From Scatomonas sp963649395 (GTDB lineage: Bacteria > Bacillota > Clostridia > Lachnospirales > Lachnospiraceae): a stretch of DNA of 11,869 bases. Below, one piece after another: positions 1 through 6,715 of this stretch. How positions within the stretch are numbered: the stretch's first letter is position 1; every line of letters begins with the position of its first letter. Location of the stretch: assembly GCA_963649395.1 (NCBI GenBank), contig CAVJHW010000078.1, positions 1 to 11,869 of the forward strand, given 5' to 3'. The translations under genes were made by a program, and so were the position numbers. The notes beneath the pieces are model-generated. The model worked only from the letters and a program-made list of their open reading frames with translations. It made no database searches and had not been told where the DNA came from.

Positions 1-218
1 ACCGTAACCAAGGCTATCATAGCATATTCATCAGGAGAAATAAACAAGAAGAAAAAGGGGAGGTAAAAAAAAAACAAAAACAGGTGGGAAGTATGCATAT
101 GATTTTGTGAAGAATACAAGTAGAATATAAACAAAGTATAAACAGTCGAGGAGCATGCACACGGGCTTACTGCCGGAGTCGGCTGTTGTGTCAAAACGGG
201 AAACGGAGGAAACATTCT
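1..218 (+). other. Leader / intergenic stretch before the first permease
   Basis: No supported gene lies here. It is A-rich, with a purine and A tract around 46-86. An 8-base word, TATAAACA, occurs at 126-133 and again at 137-144, 11 bp apart. The core ATAAACA is also at 40-46. A weak promoter could be read from TTGTGA (105-110) and TATAAA (126-131), but the 15-nt spacing is short. Frame 1 is open from the left edge to a TAA at 64-66 and could be the tail of an upstream gene. Its last residues (INKKKKGR) match no family I know. A CUT1 locus normally has a binding-protein gene next to its permeases, so the first importer's binding protein may lie just left of the window (inference). No terminator is visible. 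Confidence 0.4.
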
Positions 219-1094
219 ATGCAAAAGTCGAAAATTTATCCGTGGTACTTTGCGATAGGAGCGCTGGTGCTCTATACGGTGCTATGTGTAGTTCCGGGAG
301 TCATCGGTATCGGATATTCCTTTACGGACTGGTCCGCCTATTCCAAGGAACTGCACTTCGTGGGATGGAAGAATTTTCAAAGCGTATTGGGAGGAGATGC
401 CAACTACCTGAAGTATATCATCAACACCCTGCTCTTTACGGTGGTAACCACGGCAGCCAAGACGGGACTGGGACTTCTCTTCGCTCTGGCTCTGAGCCGG
501 AATATCAAGCTGAAGAACTTCCACCGGGGTGTGATGTATATGCCCTCTGTATTGTCTATTCTGATTATCGGTCTGGTCTTTACCTCCATCATGAATCCTA
601 AGATCGGCCTTCTGAACCAGGGCTTGCGGGCCATCGGTCTGGACAGCCTGACGCAGAAATGGCTGACGGATCCCAAGATTGCCTTCTGGTCGGTGATGTT
701 TGTAGATATTTGGCGGGGCACGGGCTATATTATGACCATGCTCATTGTGGGTATTTTGGCCATTCCCCAGGTATATTATGAGGCGGCCAGTATCGACGGC
801 GCCAACGGCTTCCACAAATTCACCAACATCACCCTGCCTATGCTGCGGCAGACCCTGGCTGTGACCATTGTATTGAATGTCATCTATGGTTTGAAGGTCT
901 TTGATATGATCTATGCTATGACCAACGGAGGACCGGGCCATACCACCGAGGTAATGCAAACCGCCGTCTTCAAGCAGTTCTCCCTGGGACTCTACGCGGA
1001 GGGTACGACCATCAGCTCCGTGATGTTCGTGTTCATGCTGATCATCGGTTTCTTCATGATTAAGATTTTGACGAAAGATGAGGTGGTTGAGTGA
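219..1094 (+). CDS. Sugar ABC transporter permease, MalF/UgpA type (CUT1), importer 1
   Basis: This is an integral membrane permease of 291 aa, the usual size for a short MalF-like (BPD_transp_1) subunit. It has about six hydrophobic segments, with the first at residues 10-32. The cytoplasmic EAA loop that docks the ATPase is clear at 186-209 (YYEAASIDGANG, then TLPML). The motif FDMIYAMTNGGPG at about 228-240 is typical of MalF/UgpA proteins. I chose the ATG at 219 because GGAGG at 205-209 sits nine bases upstream. An in-frame TTG at 186 would add 11 charged residues and lacks a good ribosome site. The stop codon overlaps the next gene by one base, so the two permeases are translationally coupled. 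No ATPase gene is nearby. Bacillota often share one MsmK/MalK-type ATPase among many importers. The substrate is not predictable beyond a sugar or oligosaccharide. Confidence 0.93.
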   Translation: MQKSKIYPWYFAIGALVLYTVLCVVPGVIGIGYSFTDWSAYSKELHFVGWKNFQSVLGGDANYLKYIINTLLFTVVTTAAKTGLGLLFALALSRNIKLKNFHRGVMYMPSVLSILIIGLVFTSIMNPKIGLLNQGLRAIGLDSLTQKWLTDPKIAFWSVMFVDIWRGTGYIMTMLIVGILAIPQVYYEAASIDGANGFHKFTNITLPMLRQTLAVTIVLNVIYGLKVFDMIYAMTNGGPGHTTEVMQTAVFKQFSLGLYAEGTTISSVMFVFMLIIGFFMIKILTKDEVVE

Positions 1095-1924
1095 TGAGTA
1101 ATAAGTCTAAAAAGCTGACAGCTAATATCCTGAAAAATATTCTGGCCTGGCTGATCTCCATTATTATGCTGATCCCTCTGGCCTTGATCGTTGTAACGGC
1201 CTTCAAGCCGGCAGAGGAAGCTACCTCCATGAATCTGACCCTGCCCTCCACCTGGACCCTGTCCAACTTCGTGACAGCCATCGAGAAGGGCAAGCTGCTG
1301 CAAAGCTTCCTGAACAGCCTTCTCTATGCCAGCTGTGCCACTATCCTGGTGGTTATCCTGGGAAGCATGGCAGCCTATGTCTTTTCCAGACGCAGAAGTA
1401 AGAAGATGAATGCCCTCTACATGTTCCTGGTACTGGGTATGGTCATTCCTATTAACTATGTAGCCTTGATGAAGGTTATGCAATTTACCCAGCTACAGAA
1501 TACCAGGATTGGTATCATCCTTCTCTATGTGGCAACCCAGCTGCCTTTCACCGTATTCCTGATCTACGGTTTCGTCAGCAAGGTACCCGCTGAACTGGAC
1601 GAGGCAGCGGTGATTGACGGCTGCGGCCCCTTGAAACTCTTCTTCCACATTATTGTTCCCATGTTGAAGCCCAGCATGGTGACAGCTGGTGTTTTGTGCT
1701 TTTTGAATACCTGGAATGAGTTCATCATGCCCCTCTACTTCCTGAACTCCTCCGAGAAATGGCCCATGACCCTGGCTGTCTACAACTTCTTCGGTCAATA
1801 TGAGAAGAGCTGGAACCTGATCAGCGCGGATATTCTTCTGACCTGTCTGCCGGTTATCATCATGTATCTGGTGTGCCAGAAATACATTGTCGGCGGTCAG
1901 ACGGCCGGTGCAGTGAAGGGTTGA
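1094..1924 (+). CDS. Sugar ABC transporter permease, MalG/UgpE type (CUT1), importer 1
   Basis: This 276-aa permease is the partner of the gene before it and the two should form the membrane heterodimer. The N-terminal segment at about 14-36 is hydrophobic. The EAA motif is at 170-191 (DEAAVIDGCG, then IIVPML). The motif NTWNEFIMPLYFL at about 205-217 and the C-terminal GGQTAGAVKG are signatures of MalG/UgpE-class subunits. I prefer the ATG at 1094, which overlaps the previous stop (TGATG), with a GAGGTGG ribosome site at 1080-1086. A GTG one codon earlier (1091) is possible but less likely. The gene is followed by an 88-nt gap with a hairpin before the GH31 gene. The fold and role are secure. 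The transported sugar is unknown. Confidence 0.93.
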   Translation: MSNKSKKLTANILKNILAWLISIIMLIPLALIVVTAFKPAEEATSMNLTLPSTWTLSNFVTAIEKGKLLQSFLNSLLYASCATILVVILGSMAAYVFSRRRSKKMNALYMFLVLGMVIPINYVALMKVMQFTQLQNTRIGIILLYVATQLPFTVFLIYGFVSKVPAELDEAAVIDGCGPLKLFFHIIVPMLKPSMVTAGVLCFLNTWNEFIMPLYFLNSSEKWPMTLAVYNFFGQYEKSWNLISADILLTCLPVIIMYLVCQKYIVGGQTAGAVKG

Positions 1925-1952
1925 TCCGACGGAACCCATAAGGAAAAAACAA

Positions 1953-1987
1953 GGTCTGCTGTTCCCCTGGCGGGTGAGCGGCAGACC
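1953..1987 (+). other. Intergenic hairpin without U-tract, permease to GH31 junction
   Basis: GGTCTGC at 1953-1959 pairs perfectly with GCAGACC at 1981-1987. The pairing continues inward for eight more positions with two G-U pairs and one mismatch, leaving a loop of about 5 nt. The sequence after it is ACTCTTATAAAGG, so there is no uridine run and it is not a standard intrinsic terminator. The GH31 ribosome site begins 11 nt later. A plausible role is mRNA stabilisation, processing or partial attenuation between transporter and enzyme genes (inference). Confidence 0.55.
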
Positions 1988-2012
1988 ACTCTTATAAAGG
2001 AGGAAAAATCAG

Positions 2013-4451
2013 ATGAAAGTGACAAGTGCCATTCTTTATCCGGAAGCCGGGAAGGTGGAGCTGCAGACTGAGAAGGGCAGATTGCTGGTGCAGAAGATGA
2101 CAGATCGGATTCTGCGCTGCATTTATACGGAAAAGGAGGACTTCCATCCGGGTTCCCCCCTGGGTATCAAGGATTTTGCCCCCTCAGACCTGAGGCTGAC
2201 GGAAGAGGAGGGTGCCTGGCTGGTAGCCGCAGAGCAGATTTCCCTGCGGATCGACAAGGCTACGGGCTCCTTTTGCTGGATGGATGGAGCGGGCAAGCTT
2301 CTGGTGCAGGAAAAGGAGAAGGAGCTGACCCAGAAGCCCTTGCTGGTCTATAGTACCGGCGGCCAGGAGCCCATTCTTCGCCGGGTGAAGACAGTGGATG
2401 GTGATCGAAACTTTGTGGAGAATCTGAAGGCTACCGAGGATCATATGGTCTATCGTGCCCGCCTCTTCTTCCAATGGCAGGAGGGGGAGCAGATCCACGG
2501 CCTGGGTCAGGGAGAGGAAGGCATCTGGGATTACCGGGGCCATGTGCAATATCTCTATCAGCATAATATGAGAATTCCCTTCCCCTGCTTCCTGTCCAAT
2601 GAGGGTTATGGCCTGCTGGCAGACTGCGGCAGCCTGATGACCTTCAATGATGACGAGAGGGGGTCTTACCTCTATCTGGATGCCGTGGAGCAGCTGGACT
2701 ATTATATGATTGCCGGCAATGCAGACCAGGTGGTGGCGGGATTCCGCCAGCTGACAGGCAAGGCGGTGATGCTTCCCAAATGGGCCTATGGCTATGTGCA
2801 GTCCAGAGAGGCATATAAGAACCAGGAGGAGATGGTAGAGACAGCAGAGAGGTATCGAAGCCTTGGGATCGGTCTGGACTGCCTGGTACAGGATTGGCAT
2901 ACCTGGGAGGAGGATGCCTGGGGCAATAAGCATATGGATCCCCAGCGTTATCCCGATCTGAAGGCCATGAATCAGAAGCTTCATGACATGCATGTCCATA
3001 GCATGGTGTCCATCTGGCCCAATATGAACTCCGGAACCAAGGATTGTGACGAAATGGCGCAGGCAGGCTACCTGCTCTATGATTATTCCACCTACGATGC
3101 CTTCCGGGAGGAGGCCAGAGCCCTCTATTGGAAGCAGGCGGAGGAGGATCTCTTCTCCGGCGGCTTTGATTCCTGGTGGTGCGATTCCACAGAGCCCTTC
3201 TCCGGGCCGGATTGGAACGGCCCTCATATACGGGAGCCTTGGGAGCGCTTTCAGTTGGTGGGACAGGAGCATAAGAAATTCCTGGGGGAGGATCGAGCCA
3301 ATCTATTTGCCCTCAAGCATGCCCAGGGAATCTTCGAGAACCAGAGAAAGGCGGCCCCGGACAAGCGGGTTTTGAACCTGACCCGGTCCGGCTATGTCGG
3401 CATCCAGCAATACGGCACCATCCTCTGGTCCGGGGATATCAGCGCTACCTGGGAGGTTCTGCGCCGCCAGATTGTGGAAGGCTTGCATATGTCTGCCAGC
3501 GGCATGCCCTACTGGACCCTGGATATCGGCGCCTTCTTCGTTCTGAAGGAGAATTGGAGAAAAAGAGGCTGCTTCTGCAGCGATGACCCCAATATGAAAT
3601 GGTTCTGGGCCGGAGATTATGAAGAGGGTCTGGAGGATATGGCTTATCGGGAGCTCTATGTGCGCTGGCTGGAATATGGGGTTTTCCTGCCTATGTTCCG
3701 GTCCCACGGCACCGACGTGCCCAGGGAGATCTGGAACTTCGGAGAGCCGGGTCAGCCCTATTATGAGGCTATTCGGCAGAATATCCAGCTGCGCTATCGC
3801 TTGCTTCCCTATATCTACTCCCTGGCCGGCAGTGTATGGCTGGAGGACCAGACCATGCTGCGCAGCCTCCTCTTCGACTTCCCGGAGGATCCCCAGGCAG
3901 CAGCCTGCGGCAATCAATATCTCTTTGGCCATAACCTGCTGATCTGCCCTGTGACAGAGCCTATGGACTACGACAGAGGCAACCAGCCCCTGCATAGGGA
4001 CCATAAGTGGAATTGCTACCTGCCTGCAGGCTGCACCTGGTATGACTTCTACAGCGGAACATGCTATGAGGGAGGACAGACGGTGGCGGCAGATGCCCCC
4101 TTGGATCACATTCCGGTCTTTGTCAAGGCCGGATCCATCCTGCCCATGGAGGCCCCCGGTATGCAATATACCCAGCAGCCCCTGGACACCCCTCTGGAGC
4201 TGCATATCTATCCCGGGGCTGACGGCGACTTTACCTATTATGAGGACGCCGGAGACGGCTACCAGTATGAGCAGGGAGACTACAATGCCATTTCCATGAC
4301 CTGGAAGGAGGCAGATCAGACCCTTTCTATCGGCGGCGCGGACAAAATCTTCCCCCAGGGCATCATTGGCAGAACCTGTCTGGCCATTCTGGGAGAGCGC
4401 AAGGTAGAATTTCGTTATGAGGGAAAGCCATTGCAGATAAAGCTTTCCTAA
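2013..4451 (+). CDS. Glycoside hydrolase family 31 enzyme (alpha-xylosidase/alpha-glucosidase-like)
   Basis: This is an 812-aa retaining alpha-glycosidase of family GH31, full length and with no signal peptide, so it acts in the cytoplasm on imported substrate. The N-terminal beta-sandwich carries the family pattern HGLGQGEEGIWDYRG (162-176) and NEGYGLLADC (196-205). The (beta/alpha)8 barrel starts near 255 (LPKWAYGYVQSRE). The predicted nucleophile is D391 in FDSWWCDSTEP (385-395). The predicted acid/base is D475 in LWSGD (471-475). HGTD at 565-568 and REIW at 571-574 fit the usual active-site histidine region. C-terminal beta domains follow from about 640. The DWHTWEEDAWG stretch (294-304) resembles GH31 alpha-xylosidases more than YihQ-type sulfoquinovosidases, but specificity is uncertain. 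The start is supported by AGGAGG at 1998-2003. The permeases upstream fit import followed by hydrolysis. Confidence 0.93.
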   Translation: MKVTSAILYPEAGKVELQTEKGRLLVQKMTDRILRCIYTEKEDFHPGSPLGIKDFAPSDLRLTEEEGAWLVAAEQISLRIDKATGSFCWMDGAGKLLVQEKEKELTQKPLLVYSTGGQEPILRRVKTVDGDRNFVENLKATEDHMVYRARLFFQWQEGEQIHGLGQGEEGIWDYRGHVQYLYQHNMRIPFPCFLSNEGYGLLADCGSLMTFNDDERGSYLYLDAVEQLDYYMIAGNADQVVAGFRQLTGKAVMLPKWAYGYVQSREAYKNQEEMVETAERYRSLGIGLDCLVQDWHTWEEDAWGNKHMDPQRYPDLKAMNQKLHDMHVHSMVSIWPNMNSGTKDCDEMAQAGYLLYDYSTYDAFREEARALYWKQAEEDLFSGGFDSWWCDSTEPFSGPDWNGPHIREPWERFQLVGQEHKKFLGEDRANLFALKHAQGIFENQRKAAPDKRVLNLTRSGYVGIQQYGTILWSGDISATWEVLRRQIVEGLHMSASGMPYWTLDIGAFFVLKENWRKRGCFCSDDPNMKWFWAGDYEEGLEDMAYRELYVRWLEYGVFLPMFRSHGTDVPREIWNFGEPGQPYYEAIRQNIQLRYRLLPYIYSLAGSVWLEDQTMLRSLLFDFPEDPQAAACGNQYLFGHNLLICPVTEPMDYDRGNQPLHRDHKWNCYLPAGCTWYDFYSGTCYEGGQTVAADAPLDHIPVFVKAGSILPMEAPGMQYTQQPLDTPLELHIYPGADGDFTYYEDAGDGYQYEQGDYNAISMTWKEADQTLSIGGADKIFPQGIIGRTCLAILGERKVEFRYEGKPLQIKLS

Positions 4452-4468
4452 CAAGAAGAGGGTGCAAT

Positions 4469-5377
4469 ATGGAAATCATAGACGTACATGCGCATGTATA
4501 TCCCCAGATAGCGGGCATCAACCAGGGAGCCCCCATTTCCTCGGCCTCCTGGGGCAAGGCACGGGTGGGTAATCAGCTGATCCAGCTCCTGCCCCCTGCC
4601 TTTGAGCATACCAACAGCCCGGTGGAGATGCTGGTGGGATATATGGATTGGTGCGGCATCTCCAAGGCTCTTTTGATGCCCAATCCCTGTTATGGATACC
4701 ACAATGACTATTTTATCCAATGTGTGGAGAAGTATCCCCATCGATTTCGGGCTGTGGCTCTGGTAGACCTTCTCAAGGGAAAGGCAGCCGCAGAGGAGCT
4801 GGCTCATCTCTATGATACCACTCCCCTCTTTGGCTTCAAGGTGGAGACCTACAGTAGCTTCCAGTGCGCCCCGGGCAAGAGACTGGCGGCGGAAGACCTT
4901 CTGCCGGTTTGGGACTGTATCAACCAGTATCACCAGCCAGCCTTCCTTCATCTCTTTACCAATGAGGATGTGGAGGATTGGAAGAAATTGATAGATCTTT
5001 TCCCCCATATCACCTGGGTCATTTGCCATATGGGGGCCGATGCCTGCTTTACCGGGGGCAAAGAGGCCAACTTTGACCAGCTGCTGCAATGGGTGAAGGC
5101 TTATCCGAATATTTACCTGGATACCTCCAGTATATCAGCCTATTTTGACGGGAAGGAGGACTATCCCTATCCGTCTGCCGTGCAGGTGATAGAAAAGGCC
5201 TGGAAGCAGGTGGGAGCGGAGAAGCTTTTGTGGGCCTCGGATTTTCCGGGCATGCTCTCCCATGCCACCCTGCAGGAATTGATACATCTCATTACCAGGC
5301 AATGTCATATTCCAGAGAGGGATAAGGAATGGATCATGGGAGAAAATGCCAGAAAACTTTTCTTTGAGAAAGCATAA
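4469..5377 (+). CDS. Amidohydrolase-2 family metal-dependent TIM-barrel hydrolase
   Basis: This 302-aa protein has the hallmarks of the amidohydrolase-related (Amidohydro_2, ACMSD-like) family. An HxH metal motif lies at the extreme N-terminus (DVHAHVYP, H7 and H9). H161 (FLHLFTNED), H187 (WVICHMGAD) and D258 (WASDFPG) are in the expected order, and the C-terminal GENARKLFF (291-299) is the usual ending. All likely metal and catalytic ligands are present, so it should be active. The family includes decarboxylases and sugar lactonases (for example of rhamnono- and fuconolactone), as well as other hydrolases. The sugar context makes a lactonase or a related hydrolytic step attractive but unproven. 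It starts 17 nt after the GH31 gene with AGAGGG at 4457-4462, so it is in the same operon. No terminator follows it, so transcripts may run into the next promoter region. Confidence 0.88.
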   Translation: MEIIDVHAHVYPQIAGINQGAPISSASWGKARVGNQLIQLLPPAFEHTNSPVEMLVGYMDWCGISKALLMPNPCYGYHNDYFIQCVEKYPHRFRAVALVDLLKGKAAAEELAHLYDTTPLFGFKVETYSSFQCAPGKRLAAEDLLPVWDCINQYHQPAFLHLFTNEDVEDWKKLIDLFPHITWVICHMGADACFTGGKEANFDQLLQWVKAYPNIYLDTSSISAYFDGKEDYPYPSAVQVIEKAWKQVGAEKLLWASDFPGMLSHATLQELIHLITRQCHIPERDKEWIMGENARKLFFEKA

Positions 5378-5437
5378 GGAGGCGAGGAGAAAGCCGGGTG
5401 GACCTGTTTCGCTACAAGGCAGAGGAAGAGACAGACA

Positions 5438-5502
5438 AAAGTGAAAAAACATACAGCGAAAGTGAAAAAGTGAACGGATTGCACCGGGAGAAGTGCTAAA
5501 AT
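5438..5502 (+). promoter_or_regulatory. Activator-type promoter with two 21-bp-spaced direct repeats (site A)
   Basis: The 11-mer AAAGTGAAAAA occurs at 5438-5448 and identically at 5459-5469, exactly 21 bp apart. Downstream, an extended -10 (TGC then TAAAAT, 5494-5502) lies 17 nt from a non-consensus -35 position (ACGGAT, 5474-5479). A start site would fall near 5509, just before the ribosome site of the UROD-like gene. The whole element aligns without gaps to the one at 7997-8061. Tandem same-direction boxes two helical turns apart next to a poor -35 are typical of AraC-family activators. The regulator's identity is inferred. Confidence 0.68.
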
Positions 5503-5526
5503 CAGGGAAGAAAAGAGGAGCCTACT

Positions 5527-6714
5527 ATGAAATACAAGAAAAATTGGGAAGAAACCAAGGAAAAATGGACGAATTATTGGCATCAGAAGAATACCGGAAG
5601 ACCGGTTATGTGTGTCATCGCCAGAAAGCCTGAGATCGAGGAAGAGGCATTGAAGCACTGGGAGGAAGCAGATGTCTGCAGGAGCCAGGGGCGTTATCAT
5701 TGTCTGCCGGAGAATCTGGTATGCAAGACAGCAGAAGAGAAATCTCTGGATGCAGAGAAGATTGTAGGAAGATATCGGCATTTTTGCCAGACCCATGAGT
5801 TTCTGGCAGAGAGCTTCCCCAATATGCATGTGGACTTTGGCCCCGGCTCTATGGCAGCCTATCTGGGATCCGATATCGGCTTTGAGATGGATACCATCTG
5901 GTTCAAGGAGTGCGTAGAGGATTGGGAGGATTATCCGGATCTGGTCTTTGATGAGAATAATAAATGGTTCCAAAAGCATATCGAGGTGACAAAGCAGTGC
6001 CTGGAGCTGGCCAAGGATGACTTCTATGTCTGCGTGCCGGATCTGATGGAGGGCATGGATGTTCTGGCTGCCCTGCGGGGAACCTTTAACCTTCTCTATG
6101 ATGTGTCAGAGGAGCCGGAGGAGATCGAGAAGCGGGTAAAGCAGGTCAATGACCTCTACTTTACTTACTATGACAGATTCTATGATCTGGTGAAAAATGA
6201 TGCAGACGGGGGAAGTGCCTACATGGTCTTCCAGATCTGGGGACCGGGTAAGACAGCGAAGGTGCAATGCGACTTTGGTTCCATGATCTCGGATGAGCAT
6301 TTTCGCCAATATGCCCTGGAGGGCCTGAGAAAGCAGGTGCAGGGGCTGGATAATGTAGTCTACCATCTGGATGGCAAGGACAATGTCCGCCACCTGGATT
6401 CTATCCTGGAGATTCAGGAGATCAATGCCATTCAATGGGTGCCGGGGGATTACGGTCCGGACGGAACCTACGAAGAATGGGATCCCATCTATGACAAGGC
6501 GATTGCAGCTGGCCGATCCATCTGGGTCAAGGTATATTCCGGCGAATTTGAGGATTGGGTCAAGAATGCGGACCGCCTGGTGAAGAGATATGGTTCCTCC
6601 AGCGTTTTCCTGCATTTCCCCGAGATGTCTATGGAACAGGCCAATACTTTGATGGATTATGCAGAGAAGAACTGGTCAGATGTGAAGGGGATTATTCGAG
6701 CAGAGGAGAAGTAA
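5527..6714 (+). CDS. Uroporphyrinogen decarboxylase-like (URO-D fold) protein, not HemE
   Basis: This 395-aa soluble protein resembles the URO-D superfamily proteins found in carbohydrate and methyl-transfer loci of Clostridia. Recognisable stretches are NTGRPVMCV (22-30), MHVDFGPGSMAAYLG (100-114), and YHLDGKDNVRHLDSILEI (279-296) running into AIQWVPG (301-307). It lacks the N-terminal RQAGR substrate motif of true HemE. Corrinoid-dependent methyltransferases of this fold (MtaA/MtbA) bind zinc with an H-x-C motif plus a later Cys. Here the matching place reads H280-L-D282, there is no Cys after 282, and H363 lies about where the last ligand would be expected. A changed metal site is therefore possible. 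No corrinoid protein gene is in the window. The start has AGAGGAG at 5514-5520. It is the first gene behind promoter A and is followed one base later by the enolase-superfamily gene. The reaction is unknown. Confidence 0.75.
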   Translation: MKYKKNWEETKEKWTNYWHQKNTGRPVMCVIARKPEIEEEALKHWEEADVCRSQGRYHCLPENLVCKTAEEKSLDAEKIVGRYRHFCQTHEFLAESFPNMHVDFGPGSMAAYLGSDIGFEMDTIWFKECVEDWEDYPDLVFDENNKWFQKHIEVTKQCLELAKDDFYVCVPDLMEGMDVLAALRGTFNLLYDVSEEPEEIEKRVKQVNDLYFTYYDRFYDLVKNDADGGSAYMVFQIWGPGKTAKVQCDFGSMISDEHFRQYALEGLRKQVQGLDNVVYHLDGKDNVRHLDSILEIQEINAIQWVPGDYGPDGTYEEWDPIYDKAIAAGRSIWVKVYSGEFEDWVKNADRLVKRYGSSSVFLHFPEMSMEQANTLMDYAEKNWSDVKGIIRAEEK

Positions 6715-6715
6715 A

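Noticed and set aside
1..66. Tail of an upstream binding-protein gene in frame 1
   Set aside because: Only 21 codons are visible and they match no family. One of the other frames also stays open past this point, so the assignment cannot be supported.
155..601. Open frame of 148 codons starting before the first permease
   Set aside because: It overlaps the permease in another frame, its purine run touches the ATG with no spacer, and the protein has no recognisable domain or membrane pattern.
2184..3272. Long reverse-strand open frame of 362 codons inside the GH31 gene
   Set aside because: It is the shadow of a strongly supported GH31 frame. Its product is low in recognisable motifs and no ribosome site was evident. 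The same holds for the reverse frame at 3303-4454.
2013..4451. GH31 enzyme as a sulfoquinovosidase (YihQ-like)
   Set aside because: I do not see the YihQ-type sulfonate-binding region. The DWHTWEEDAWG stretch is closer to alpha-xylosidase-like GH31 members, and no sulfoglycolysis genes are nearby.
5398..5499. Possible 33-residue GTG-started peptide with GAGGAG upstream
   Set aside because: It would run through the direct repeats and the -10 of site A. Conservation between sites A and B is at the DNA level without preserving this frame, so a promoter explains the sequence better.
5527..6714. True uroporphyrinogen decarboxylase (hemE)
   Set aside because: The RQAGR substrate motif is missing, the N-terminal region differs, and no heme-biosynthesis genes are present. 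Only the superfamily fold is supported.
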